Shown: positions 15,696 to 23,169, counted from the stretch's first letter. The stretch is 64,000 nt of DNA from Chryseobacterium aahli (GCF_022699665.1 NZ_JALDNB010000004.1:248001-312000); one strand, 5' to 3'. The notes: a model not told the origin generated them from the letters alone. Made by a program: numbers and translations.

Positions 15696-17880
15696 GTTCT
15701 AACTGATTTTTAACGAGTCTGTAATATTCACCTTTTAAAGATACCAATTCCGCATGATTTCCTTCTTCCACAACTTTACCTTTATCTAAAACGATAATTT
15801 TATCGGCATGTTTTACGGTTGATAACCTGTGGGCAATTACGATTGCCGTTTTTCCTTCGAAAAACTGTTCCAGATTTTCCATGATTACTTTCTCATTATT
15901 CGCATCCAAAGCACTTGTTGCTTCATCAAAGAAAATATACTCCGGAGATTTATAAACCGCTCTTGCAATGAACAATCTTTGTTTTTGTCCGCCACTCACG
16001 CCAAGTCCTTCGTTTCCGATTTTCGTGTTGTAACTTAATGGTAATCCTTCAATGAACTCTTTGATATTGGCAATTTCGACTGCTTTTCTCAGTTTTGTTT
16101 TATCTACATAATCTTCACCTACAGCAATATTATTGGCAATGGTATCATTAAAAACATAGCCTTCCTGCATCACAACCCCGCACTGATCTCTCCAGAATCT
16201 TGGCGAAATATTTTTCATTTGGGTATTTCCTATTTTAATTTCTCCTTTGTTGGGTTCATAAAATTTCATTAATAATTTTAAAAGCGTCGTTTTTCCGCTT
16301 CCGCTGGCTCCGACAATGGCTGTTGTTTTTTGGTAAGGAATATTTAAACTTAAATTTTCAAAAACCGGAACATCAGAACCGATGTATCTGAAAGACATAT
16401 TGTTGATTTCGATATCTTTTTCCGGAATTTCGGTAGCATATTGCTCATCTTTACTTTCTTCGTCTTCCTTATCGTGAATTTCGCCCAATCTTTCCAAAGA
16501 AATTTTAGCATCCTGAGTCTGTTTGATAAAGTCAATGAGTTGTAATAAAGGGCTATTCAATTGACCGATAATATACTGAACAGAAAGCATCATCCCCAAA
16601 GTAAGGTTTCCTTCCAAAACCAATTTGGCAGAAAGAAAACTCACCAGAATGTCTTTCATTTGATTGATAAAGTTTCCACCAACGGACTGCCATTGCTCAA
16701 GTGAAAGAGATTTTATTCTGAGTTTAAATAATTTAACCTGCAAAAATTCCCAATCCCAGCGTTTCTGCTTTTCGGCGTTGTACATTTTGATTTCCTGCAT
16801 TCCATTGATCAATTCAATGACTTTGCTTTGTTCTTGGGAAACCTGTGAAAATCTTTTATAATCGAGTTCTTTTCGTTTTCCGAGGAAAAAAGTGATCCAT
16901 CCGATATATAAAATCGCTCCGACCAGATAAACAACAAACAATCTGTAATCATAAAACAGTAAAACGATGCTGAAAATGATTAGATTGACTAACGAAAACA
17001 ATGTATTTAATGAAGAATTCGTTAGAAGCTGCTCAATTCTGTGGTGATCGTTGATTCTCTGCATGATGTCTCCCGTCATTCTTGTATCAAAAAAACTGAT
17101 CGGAAGTTTCATTAATTTAATAAAGAAATCTGAGATAATCGAGATATTGATTCGGGTGGAAAGGTGAAGCAAAATCCAGCTTCGGATAACCTCAATTCCC
17201 ATTCTGCCGAGAAAAAGCATAACCTGAGCCAATAATACCAAATAGATAAAATTCAGATCCTGATTCTGAATCCCCACATCCACAATACTTTGAGTAAGGA
17301 AAGGAAGAATCAAAGAAAGTAAACTTCCCGCAAGTAAACCCACCGCCAACTGAACAATCAATGATTTATACTTAAGCAGGTATTTAGAAAGAAAAGAAAA
17401 GCTTGCTTTACTTTCTTGATCGTCAAATTCAGTTTGGAAAAATGCAGGAGTCGTTTCGAGAATTAAAGCAATACCTTCTTCTGTATTTTCATTGGCGTTT
17501 TCGCCGATCCATCGTTTGATAAATTCTTCTCTTGTGTAGGTAATTAAACCATAACTCGGATCAGAAATGTAAACAATATTATTTTTATCAATTTTATAAA
17601 CAACGACAAAATGATTTTTGTTCCAGTGTACAATACACGGAAACGGAACTTCTTCGGCCAATGTATTAAAATCGATCTGCACTCCCAAAGAACGGAAGCC
17701 CAAATCTTCAGCAGCATCGCTCAAACCAAGCAGACTGCTTCCTTCTCTTGTCGTTTCTGAAAGGTTACGGATTTGCTGTAACGAAATGCTTTTTCCGTAG
17801 TGTTTGCTGACTATCCTGAGACAGGTAGGACCGCAATCTTTGGAATCAGGCTGAAGGTAAAAGGGGAATTTTTTTGCCAA
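15685..17880 (-). CDS. Peptidase-containing ABC exporter (C39 protease, membrane and ATPase domains)
   Basis: A 731-residue PCAT-type exporter that cuts double-glycine leaders and exports the peptide. The C39 protease domain comes first: Gln10 and Cys16 in LQPDSKDCGPTC, His in HWNKNHFVVVY near 95, and Asp in SDPSYG. The membrane domain spans about residues 165-430. The ATPase has Walker A GASGSGKTTL near 520, signature VSGGQKQRL near 625 and Walker B FFDEATSALD near 650. All catalytic residues are intact. Translation appears to begin with a TTG directly abutting the gwsS stop codon (TAATTG). Downstream comes its HlyD adaptor. In this operon it would process the precursor at 20204, and perhaps also the Cys-rich peptides. 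A decayed copy of its N-terminus lies at 21631-21848. Confidence 0.95.
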   Translation of the reverse strand: MAKKFPFYLQPDSKDCGPTCLRIVSKHYGKSISLQQIRNLSETTREGSSLLGLSDAAEDLGFRSLGVQIDFNTLAEEVPFPCIVHWNKNHFVVVYKIDKNNIVYISDPSYGLITYTREEFIKRWIGENANENTEEGIALILETTPAFFQTEFDDQESKASFSFLSKYLLKYKSLIVQLAVGLLAGSLLSLILPFLTQSIVDVGIQNQDLNFIYLVLLAQVMLFLGRMGIEVIRSWILLHLSTRINISIISDFFIKLMKLPISFFDTRMTGDIMQRINDHHRIEQLLTNSSLNTLFSLVNLIIFSIVLLFYDYRLFVVYLVGAILYIGWITFFLGKRKELDYKRFSQVSQEQSKVIELINGMQEIKMYNAEKQKRWDWEFLQVKLFKLRIKSLSLEQWQSVGGNFINQMKDILVSFLSAKLVLEGNLTLGMMLSVQYIIGQLNSPLLQLIDFIKQTQDAKISLERLGEIHDKEDEESKDEQYATEIPEKDIEINNMSFRYIGSDVPVFENLSLNIPYQKTTAIVGASGSGKTTLLKLLMKFYEPNKGEIKIGNTQMKNISPRFWRDQCGVVMQEGYVFNDTIANNIAVGEDYVDKTKLRKAVEIANIKEFIEGLPLSYNTKIGNEGLGVSGGQKQRLFIARAVYKSPEYIFFDEATSALDANNEKVIMENLEQFFEGKTAIVIAHRLSTVKHADKIIVLDKGKVVEEGNHAELVSLKGEYYRLVKNQLELGN

Positions 17881-18981
17881 TTAATTGTGTTTATTTTTTT
17901 TAACTAATTCTTGCATACCATAGTATTTTATCGCTTTCTCTTTAAGTGGGTTGGTACTCCACTCTTCCCATTCGCCGATGTAAGGATTATAACCACATTT
18001 TAAAGGTTTTGAAATATCTAATCCTTCTTTATCTTCATGTGTTCTTTCAGTATAAGCTCTGCAATCTGTACAAATATAACGAAACTCACAATCTTTGCAA
18101 ACTTCTATTTTATCCTTGGTAAGATTCCAATATTTTTTAAAATCTTTGTGATCTAATGCTTCCTCTAAGGTTGTATCCTTTATATTTCCAAAGCTTTGGG
18201 GCATCGAAGGGCAATTACGAATATTACCATTGGTATCGATAGCTATTTTTTTGTTAAGGCAAGAGTTGCAATGTATAGATTCATAATAGAATGAACGACT
18301 CGAATTCATGTTTTCCAATTTAACTGAACCACAGCTGATAGGAATCTTAATTTCATCTTTAATTTTTATAATCTCAATAGAACCGTAATTTATGTGTATG
18401 TTCTCATCCGAAGAATGCATAATAAACTGTAAATATTTTTCCGAATCAATTTTTCCATTTTTAATAAAGTTAAATATTTCAAGGGTATAAGCAAATACTA
18501 TTGAAATTTCATTAATATATGTGTCATTAAACCATTTAAGCAATGAAAACAACTCGAAAATCTCTTTATCATCGAATAGCCTACCCAGTCGAATCTGGAT
18601 AAATTTAATTTTATTTTGGGTAATTTGTTGAGTAATTTTCCCTCGCAAAATATCTAGATTATCTAAATCAATGATTAAATAATTTAAATTGTTCGGTTTA
18701 TCAATTTTATTATCAGAATTTTTAAATCTATTTAATTCTTTGATTGAGTGAATGATTATTCCCAATTTATTTGATATTATAAAATCAATATATTGCTGTA
18801 AAATTTTTGCAGATTCTACATCCAATTCCTTTTTCAAAGAAAGATAATTTTGGCTCCCATCTATTAAAAGATCATATAATGCATTTGGTATAAATTTTAA
18901 AACCCCTGAGTTACTATCATATATAATTGACCTATGGAAACCTTTGGTAATCTTTACAGATTCAAATAACTTTATGTACAT
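17881..18981 (-). CDS. gwsS: Grasp-with-spasm system SPASM-domain peptide maturase
   Basis: A 366-residue protein of the SPASM component of grasp-with-spasm RiPP systems. The N-terminus (MYIKLFESVKITKGFHRSII, then LKFIPNALYDLL) is the family's usual opening. All nine cysteines lie after residue 216 (217, 238, 241, 257, 295, 298, 304, 307, 329), forming a SPASM-like iron-sulfur region with CKDCEFRYICTDC. The first 216 residues contain no cysteine at all, so the CxxxCxxC motif that binds the radical-SAM cluster is absent. The protein may therefore act as an iron-sulfur partner or peptide-recognition protein rather than a radical enzyme. It lies between a 51-residue ORF three bases upstream and the exporter directly downstream. 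The gene is clearly more AT-rich than the exporter. Confidence 0.88.
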   Translation of the reverse strand: MYIKLFESVKITKGFHRSIIYDSNSGVLKFIPNALYDLLIDGSQNYLSLKKELDVESAKILQQYIDFIISNKLGIIIHSIKELNRFKNSDNKIDKPNNLNYLIIDLDNLDILRGKITQQITQNKIKFIQIRLGRLFDDKEIFELFSLLKWFNDTYINEISIVFAYTLEIFNFIKNGKIDSEKYLQFIMHSSDENIHINYGSIEIIKIKDEIKIPISCGSVKLENMNSSRSFYYESIHCNSCLNKKIAIDTNGNIRNCPSMPQSFGNIKDTTLEEALDHKDFKKYWNLTKDKIEVCKDCEFRYICTDCRAYTERTHEDKEGLDISKPLKCGYNPYIGEWEEWSTNPLKEKAIKYYGMQELVKKNKHN

Positions 18982-18984
18982 ATT

Positions 18985-19140
18985 TTAAAATATTGAATAC
19001 CGTTTTGGCGAACGTATAATATGAGTGGTGACGTTTTTTATGTTTTTATTACCAACAGGTTTTATTTGAATTATATTCTTACATTTGATCCATTCTTGCA
19101 ATGAATATTCTATTCCTTTTAGTTGTAATTTATCTTTCAT
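18985..19140 (-). CDS. 51-residue basic ORF inside the grasp-with-spasm operon
   Basis: An ATG overlapping the gwsG stop codon as ATGA opens a frame of 51 codons that ends three bases before the gwsS ATG. The peptide starts MKDKLQLKGIEYSLQEWIK and ends with a basic tail HIIRSPKRYSIF. It contains one cysteine (residue 20) and many Lys, Ile and Asn. It has no signal peptide, no membrane span and no double-glycine leader, so it is not a second precursor. The exact filling of the intergenic gap and the ATGA coupling argue that it is translated. I do not recognise a family. It could be an accessory of the ligase or SPASM protein, an immunity peptide, or just a coupling ORF. Confidence 0.6.
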   Translation of the reverse strand: MKDKLQLKGIEYSLQEWIKCKNIIQIKPVGNKNIKNVTTHIIRSPKRYSIF

Positions 19141-20075
19141 AATAGACTTGCTATATATTTACCTATATTGTAATTACCAAAAAGACTGACTTGGTGAAAC
19201 TGACCTAAAGGATTCACTTCCAAAAAGAAATATTCATTTTTGGTTCTAAGAAAATCAATAGTTCCACATTTCAATTTCAATACTTTTGCTAATTTCAGTA
19301 TTTTTTTTTGCAGAGACTTTGGAAGCTCATACGGAATATACTTTTTATCAATCTCTTTTATGTTTCTTATATCAACATTATTTTCAAAATCAAAAGTTGC
19401 AATTGACCATATTTTATTTTCAAAGAAAAATGTTCGAATTTCAAAGTCGGTTAGAATTTTATTTTGTAATAAGGTCGGTATTATTTTTATTTTGTTTTGA
19501 ATATTTTCTTTGCAAATCTGACTGGTATAATTTAAATAAAGACCCTCTCCATTGATAATAGGTTGCATTTCTGATAAAGCTTTAGTAATAAATTTTTTTT
19601 TTATAATAGCTTTTTTAATATCTGAAACTTCTGAAAAAATATAAGTTTCTGGAATTTTAAAACCAAGCATACTTGCCAAATGCAATACTTCTAATTTATT
19701 TACTTCTTTAACAAAAAAATTCCCATACATAGGGATGTTTCTTGTCTGCAAATAGTAGAATATGAAGTTTGTAATGGAACTACACTCTCTTCTATAAAAT
19801 TCTTCTAAATCTACATCTACATCTAGTTCATCATTGCTAATATCACAAGTATTATATGAAATAGTACCATTTCTATAAAAGACAGATTTTATTTCATTTA
19901 AATTATACGAAATTTTATCTATGGAAATTTCAAATAAACTTTGATTAAAATTAAAATTTATAGAAGAGATTACCTGATTTTCATTTAAACGGATGAATTT
20001 TTTATCTTCCGATGATAACCAAGAACATATTTCATCTGTAATTGAATCATTATAATTACTAACAAGAAGCACCAT
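19137..20075 (-). CDS. gwsG: Grasp-with-spasm system ATP-grasp peptide maturase
   Basis: A 312-residue ATP-grasp ligase, the enzyme that in related graspetide pathways joins Asp/Glu side chains of the precursor to Ser/Thr or Lys side chains as ester or amide rings. The N-terminus (MVLLVSNYNDSITDEICSWL, then RLNENQV) is the pre-ATP-grasp part; MYGNFFVKEVNKLEVLHLAS, FITKALSEMQ and a C-terminal FLRTKNEYFFLEVNPLGQFHQ follow, the last giving the metal-binding Glu and Asn. Length and order agree with the family. The precursor gene lies 128 bases upstream past a hairpin, and the 51-residue ORF starts within its stop codon. The codon and base use is strongly AT-biased compared with the flanking core genes, suggesting acquisition. 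Confidence 0.9.
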   Translation of the reverse strand: MVLLVSNYNDSITDEICSWLSSEDKKFIRLNENQVISSINFNFNQSLFEISIDKISYNLNEIKSVFYRNGTISYNTCDISNDELDVDVDLEEFYRRECSSITNFIFYYLQTRNIPMYGNFFVKEVNKLEVLHLASMLGFKIPETYIFSEVSDIKKAIIKKKFITKALSEMQPIINGEGLYLNYTSQICKENIQNKIKIIPTLLQNKILTDFEIRTFFFENKIWSIATFDFENNVDIRNIKEIDKKYIPYELPKSLQKKILKLAKVLKLKCGTIDFLRTKNEYFFLEVNPLGQFHQVSLFGNYNIGKYIASLL

Positions 20076-20118
20076 ATATTTTAGATGTAAATCAATAATT
20101 GTATTTGTTTAAAAAAAT

Positions 20119-20147
20119 TAAAGAGAAGTACATAATACTTCTCTTAA
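20119..20147 (-). terminator. Partial terminator between RiPP precursor and ligase genes
   Basis: Stem AAGAGAAGTA / TACTTCTCTT with a short loop, followed on the minus strand by TTTAATTTTTTT. Its position after the precursor and before gwsG suggests read-through control that makes more precursor than enzyme message. Confidence 0.65.
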
Positions 20148-20203
20148 TCTTTATAATTAGTTATTCTTAACCTTTATAAATTAATTCGTTTTTTAAGAAG
20201 AAC

Positions 20204-20434
20204 CTAGTCTAAAGAATAACTTACTTGAGTAACTTTTCCTAGATATCTTGTTGAACCATCTGCATTGCATGAATCGCTAGTCCATGTCGTAGTTGAGCTT
20301 TGACCTGCGCTTGGGTGATTAGGGATAGTAACTGAACCTCCTCCTGTTGAAGTTACAGGATCATTACCACCAACTACAACTTTTAATTTTTCATTTTCTA
20401 GTTCAAAATTTTCTAGTTTTTCAAAGTTTTTCAT
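20204..20434 (-). CDS. Grasp-with-spasm RiPP precursor peptide
   Basis: A 76-residue peptide with a double-glycine leader: MKNFEKLENFELENEKLK then VVVGG, the GG at residues 22-23 marking the cut by the C39 exporter. The 53-residue core is rich in Ser, Thr, Gly and Asp, including SSTTTWTSDS and a single Cys, with YSLD at the end; Asp with Ser/Thr are the partners needed for side-chain ester rings. The leader differs from the MKNLKKLS type of the nearby Cys-rich peptides by having several Glu residues. It is followed by a hairpin and then the ligase, the 51-residue ORF, SPASM protein, exporter and adaptor, all on the same strand. A conserved 5' leader element ends 23 bases before its ATG. Confidence 0.88.
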   Translation of the reverse strand: MKNFEKLENFELENEKLKVVVGGNDPVTSTGGGSVTIPNHPSAGQSSTTTWTSDSCNADGSTRYLGKVTQVSYSLD

Positions 20435-20457
20435 AAATTTTTGTTTTGTAATTTTTT

Positions 20458-20490
20458 TCCTACTCTATTAGCTTTTCGGATTCCGCTTTT
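20458..20490 (-). promoter_or_regulatory. Peptide 5' leader element, copy A
   Basis: On the minus strand it reads AAGCGGAATCCGAAAAGCT, then AATAG, then AGTAGGA, ending 23 bases before the precursor ATG. A TAnnTTTG element (TAATTTTG, 20492-20499) abuts it upstream, so the element should form the very 5' end of the message. The same sequence heads three other peptide units in this window. Confidence 0.8.
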
Positions 20491-20605
20491 CCAAAATTAA
20501 ACTTTATTTTCAATTTAACTAATCTTTTTGTGAATTATTTTTTTCTTTAAATCTTAATGATTTTGTTCTCAAAAAATTCTTACTTTAGTTGCCATATAAA
20601 TTCAC

Positions 20606-21496
20606 ATGAAAATTTACTTATTCGTATTAATCCTAATTTCAACACTATATACATCACAAGTGCAGCGTTTTACATATGAATATCAGTTTATAAGCGACAC
20701 TACAAATCTAAGTGATGTGAAAAAAGAAATAATGCTATTGGATATTAATAATGACGGTTCAAAATATTATAGTTACGATGTATTTGTGACAGATTCTCTT
20801 ATTAATATTGATTTTGAAAAGCAGGGAGATACAGGAAGTCCTACAGCATTTATAAAGTCTGGCAATTATAAAGGGTATGTAAGAAGCAAAGTCACAAAAC
20901 AGTATCCCGAATATCAAACTTATCTACACACAAGTTTAAGTTTAGATTTTTACAAAGTATTAGAAAACAGTAAACCTATCTGGAAAATTCACCCTGAAAA
21001 AATAAAAACAGGTAATTATTCTGCTCAGAAAGCAACTACAAAATACCTTGGCAGACAATGGACAGCGTGGTTCTCTACAGATTTACCGTTTCAGGATGGC
21101 CCATATAAATTTTACGGACTTCCCGGACTTATCGTAAAAATAGAAGACAAACATAGCAGCCATATAATGACATTAATTGCAAATAAAACAATTAAAAAAG
21201 CTTCCACCACACTTGATAAAAACATGTCTTTCAATCGAATAGATAATGAAATTTCTGTAGATAATATAAAATTCAATAAGCTTTGGAGGGAACATATTAA
21301 TGATCCTAATAAAGTAACGAAAGCGAAAATAGCTAGCTCAGAACGAGATGCACAAGGAAATTCTACATTCATTTTTATGGATGCATCTGGAAATAAATTA
21401 GATGCAAATGAGCAGATGAGAAAAAATAAAGATCATTTTAAAGAAGCTTTAAAAAGAAATAACAATAGATTAGATCTTGATTTGTACAAATATTAA
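20606..21496 (+). CDS. GLPGLI family secreted protein
   Basis: A 296-residue protein with an N-terminal signal peptide (MKIYLFVLILISTLYTSQVQ) and the family-naming string KFYGLPGLIVKIED at about residues 170-183. Such proteins are found almost only in Bacteroidota, are secreted or periplasmic, and have no known biochemical function. Flavobacterial genomes carry many copies, often beside peptide-export or TonB genes. It is divergent from the RiPP precursor and its 3' end faces the degraded exporter remnant. The chosen start gives a normal signal peptide directly. Confidence 0.85.
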   Translation: MKIYLFVLILISTLYTSQVQRFTYEYQFISDTTNLSDVKKEIMLLDINNDGSKYYSYDVFVTDSLINIDFEKQGDTGSPTAFIKSGNYKGYVRSKVTKQYPEYQTYLHTSLSLDFYKVLENSKPIWKIHPEKIKTGNYSAQKATTKYLGRQWTAWFSTDLPFQDGPYKFYGLPGLIVKIEDKHSSHIMTLIANKTIKKASTTLDKNMSFNRIDNEISVDNIKFNKLWREHINDPNKVTKAKIASSERDAQGNSTFIFMDASGNKLDANEQMRKNKDHFKEALKRNNNRLDLDLYKY

Positions 21497-21630
21497 TTAT
21501 TGAAATACCTTTTTGAACAACTGAAAAAAACAACAATAAGCGTTCATAAATTTATGATACTTTTGAATAATTTTCTTTCTTAAAAAATTTCTATTGTAAA
21601 AATGTCCAATATTCGAGATAATACTTGTAA

Positions 21631-21848
21631 AAGTACCATTCACAAAAACGAACTTCTTCGGTAAACATATTAAACTTAATCTAGACTCACGCCCAAATCT
21701 TCATCAACATAGCCTGAAGCAAATAAACGGCTACCTCTATTGTCGTTTTAAAAAAGCTCTGGATTTTCTGTAATGTCTACTAACAATTCTGAGAAAGGTG
21801 AAACCCCAATCTTTAGAATCTGGCTGAAAGCAAAAGGGGGAATTTCAT
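21631..21848 (-). pseudogene. Decayed N-terminus of a C39-peptidase ABC exporter
   Basis: The minus strand aligns by eye with the first ~75 codons of the intact exporter at 15685-17880. It opens with an ATG and AAATTCCCC where the intact gene has a TTG start, has one extra C that breaks the frame, then QPDSKDWG in place of QPDSKDCG, so the catalytic Cys became Trp. Similarity continues through AACGACAATAGAGG, GAAGATTTGGGC and ACCGAAGAAGTTC with several in-frame stops. The rest of the gene is gone. It is evidence of a second peptide-export cassette once present here. Confidence 0.8.
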
Positions 21849-21920
21849 CAAAATAATTAAGGAAAGTTCTCTCAAATTTTAATATAATGTATATTTTTCA
21901 TTTATATTAAATTATCACAT

Positions 21921-21970
21921 TAAAAAAGTCCGTATTGAAATGAATTTCATACGGACTGATTTTTTTTAAT
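21921..21970. terminator. Bidirectional terminator beside peptide 21982-22242
   Basis: Stem AGTCCGTAT / ATACGGACT enclosing a smaller TGAAA/TTTCA hairpin, with T runs following on both strands. It would end the leftward peptide transcript and any rightward transcript from the GLPGLI side. Confidence 0.8.
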
Positions 21971-21981
21971 AATCTATTTAT

Positions 21982-22242
21982 TTAACCAAGACCACCATCT
22001 CCGGTAAAACCACCAAATTGATCACAGTTGTTTGAAATAGATGCTATCACAGCATAATTGCCACCATGATAACATTTCCCGCATATCCAATTGCCTCCAG
22101 TTCTTAAGCAGGTGCATTGTTCTCCCATATATATGCTATAAGAATCACCACAATATGGACCTCCAGACTCACCAATATTTCCTCTCTCTCCTGCAAACAC
22201 GGACTTCATACTTTCTCTCGAAATTTTTTTTAATTTTTTCAT
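21982..22242 (-). CDS. Cys/Gly-rich bacteriocin-like peptide with leader
   Basis: An 86-residue peptide. The leader MKKLKKISRESMKSVFAG matches the MKNLKKLSRxELK leader of the neighbouring peptides, with Ala-Gly at 17-18 instead of Gly-Gly. The 68-residue core has six Cys (in PYCGD, EQCTCL, WICGKCY and NNCDQ) and many Gly, and ends in GGFTGDGGLG. Its unit is monocistronic: leader element B lies 20 bases upstream and a bidirectional terminator follows. The core is longer and more Gly-rich than its siblings. Likely exported by a C39 exporter and folded with disulfides; whether it kills competitors or signals is unknown. Confidence 0.75.
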   Translation of the reverse strand: MKKLKKISRESMKSVFAGERGNIGESGGPYCGDSYSIYMGEQCTCLRTGGNWICGKCYHGGNYAVIASISNNCDQFGGFTGDGGLG

Positions 22243-22262
22243 TTTTGTAAATTTAATTTTTT

Positions 22263-22294
22263 TCCTACTCTATTAGCTTTTCAGATTCCGCTTA
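22263..22294 (-). promoter_or_regulatory. Peptide 5' leader element, copy B
   Basis: On the minus strand AAGCGGAATCTGAAAAGCT, AATAG and AGTAGGA, differing from copy A at one position, and ending 20 bases before the ATG. A perfect TAnnTTTG element (TATATTTG, 22304-22311) is just upstream. Confidence 0.8.
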
Positions 22295-22572
22295 AATATA
22301 TTTCAAATATAGGAGAACTCTTCTTAATTTTTAATTTACAAAGGTTAAAGTTTGTTAAAAAAAATTAAGCACGTTTGTTGATGATTTTTTATAAATTGAA
22401 ATGAATGCCCCAATTGAGGCATTCATTAATTTGATGTTAAAAATTAATTAAAACCTTAGCATCATATCAATATAACAAGTACAATCAACTTAAAAGAAAA
22501 TTACAAATTTTAAAAGAAAAAATTAAATTTCAGACCAAAACTAGCTTAAATGTTATTTAACGTTCCAAAATA
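22295..22572. other. Gene-free AT-rich stretch
   Basis: Apart from the promoter element next to leader copy B and an AATGAATGCC / GGCATTCATT hairpin at about 22400-22429, nothing coding or conserved is visible. The hairpin has no strong T run. Confidence 0.5.
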
Positions 22573-22612
22573 AAAGAAAGAGACTGATTAAACAGTCTCT
22601 TTCTTTTTAATG
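22573..22612 (-). terminator. Terminator of the three-peptide operon
   Basis: Stem AAAGAAAGAGACTG / CAGTCTCTTTCTTT with a six-base loop, T-rich on the minus-strand side, downstream of the peptide gene ending at 22656. Confidence 0.85.
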
Positions 22613-22655
22613 ATTGTCAAATTTAAAATAACAAATTAATTAGTTATCAAATCCA

Positions 22656-22814
22656 TTATATATACTGTGGGCAAACAACAGCCGGACAGTAAATTTTCGG
22701 ACATCTTGGTCTGCCGTCTGTAGGACAGCAAGCTGTTGAACAACCAATAAGAATTGGTCCGGCTCCAAAAATGTCTTTCATTTCGTTTCTTGCTAATTTT
22801 TTAAGATTTTTCAT
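22656..22814 (-). CDS. Cys-rich bacteriocin-like peptide, tandem copy 1
   Basis: A 52-residue peptide beginning MKNLKKLARNEMKDIFGAG. A longer frame starting upstream is only the next peptide read out of frame; this ATG gives the shared leader. The core has six Cys at 25, 29, 30, 38, 43 and 48, giving the spacing C-x3-CC-x7-C-x4-C-x4-C, almost the same as in the next peptide upstream, so the two arose by duplication. The double-glycine site is replaced by Gly-Ala-Gly. It is the last gene of a three-peptide operon headed by leader element C and closed by a terminator. Function unknown; six Cys suggest three disulfides. Confidence 0.72.
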   Translation of the reverse strand: MKNLKKLARNEMKDIFGAGPILIGCSTACCPTDGRPRCPKIYCPAVVCPQYI

Positions 22815-22825
22815 ATGATTATTTT

Positions 22826-22972
22826 TTAAGATTCTACCGGACATGGTGCAAAACAATAAATATTTGGACATCTTTTTATTCCCGGAGGAGGACAGCATGC
22901 TTGAGAGCAACCTAAAGCTCCACCGTTAATGTCTTTCATCTGATTTCTTGATACTTTTTTTAAATTTTTCAT
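22826..22972 (-). CDS. Cys-rich bacteriocin-like peptide, tandem copy 2
   Basis: A 48-residue peptide with leader MKNLKKVSRNQMKDINGG (GG at 17-18). The 30-residue core has Cys at 22, 26, 27, 35, 40 and 44, that is C-x3-CC-x7-C-x4-C-x3-C, with GCSQACCP and CPNIYC strings shared with the downstream copy (GCSTACCP, CPKIYC). It lies in the middle of the operon, 11 bases before the next ATG and 33 bases after the preceding stop. The strict Cys pattern under otherwise diverged sequence indicates selection on a folded, disulfide-linked product. Confidence 0.75.
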   Translation of the reverse strand: MKNLKKVSRNQMKDINGGALGCSQACCPPPGIKRCPNIYCFAPCPVES

Positions 22973-23005
22973 AATACTGTAATTTAGTTTGATTTGATGA
23001 TTAAG

Positions 23006-23149
23006 TTATGGCTGGTTTCCGCCACCGCATCCGTCGTAAGGCATGCATTTCCATTTTCCGTCGATCAGGCAAAGTTGCCCGCCTTTACAGGTAAGACCGC
23101 CCTGAATTGTTTTCAATTCTTGTCGATTGATCTTTTTTAAATTTTTCAT
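23006..23149 (-). CDS. Cys-rich bacteriocin-like peptide, first of operon
   Basis: A 47-residue peptide with leader MKNLKKINRQELKTIQGG. The core LTCKGGQLCLIDGKWKC continues to a Gly-rich end and holds four Cys (21, 27, 35, 41). It is the first gene after leader element C, which ends 20 bases before its ATG, and is followed by the two six-Cys peptides. The leader with Gly-Gly at 17-18 fits cleavage by the C39 exporter about 5 kb downstream. The core has an unrelated Cys pattern to its operon partners, so the operon may make a peptide mixture. Confidence 0.75.
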   Translation of the reverse strand: MKNLKKINRQELKTIQGGLTCKGGQLCLIDGKWKCMPYDGCGGGNQP

Positions 23150-23169
23150 ACTGATTGAATTTGGTAATT

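Noticed and set aside
22815..22910. Extended start of the tandem peptide copy 1
   Set aside because: The 32 extra codons are the upstream peptide gene read in another frame; the ATG at 22814 restores the shared leader.
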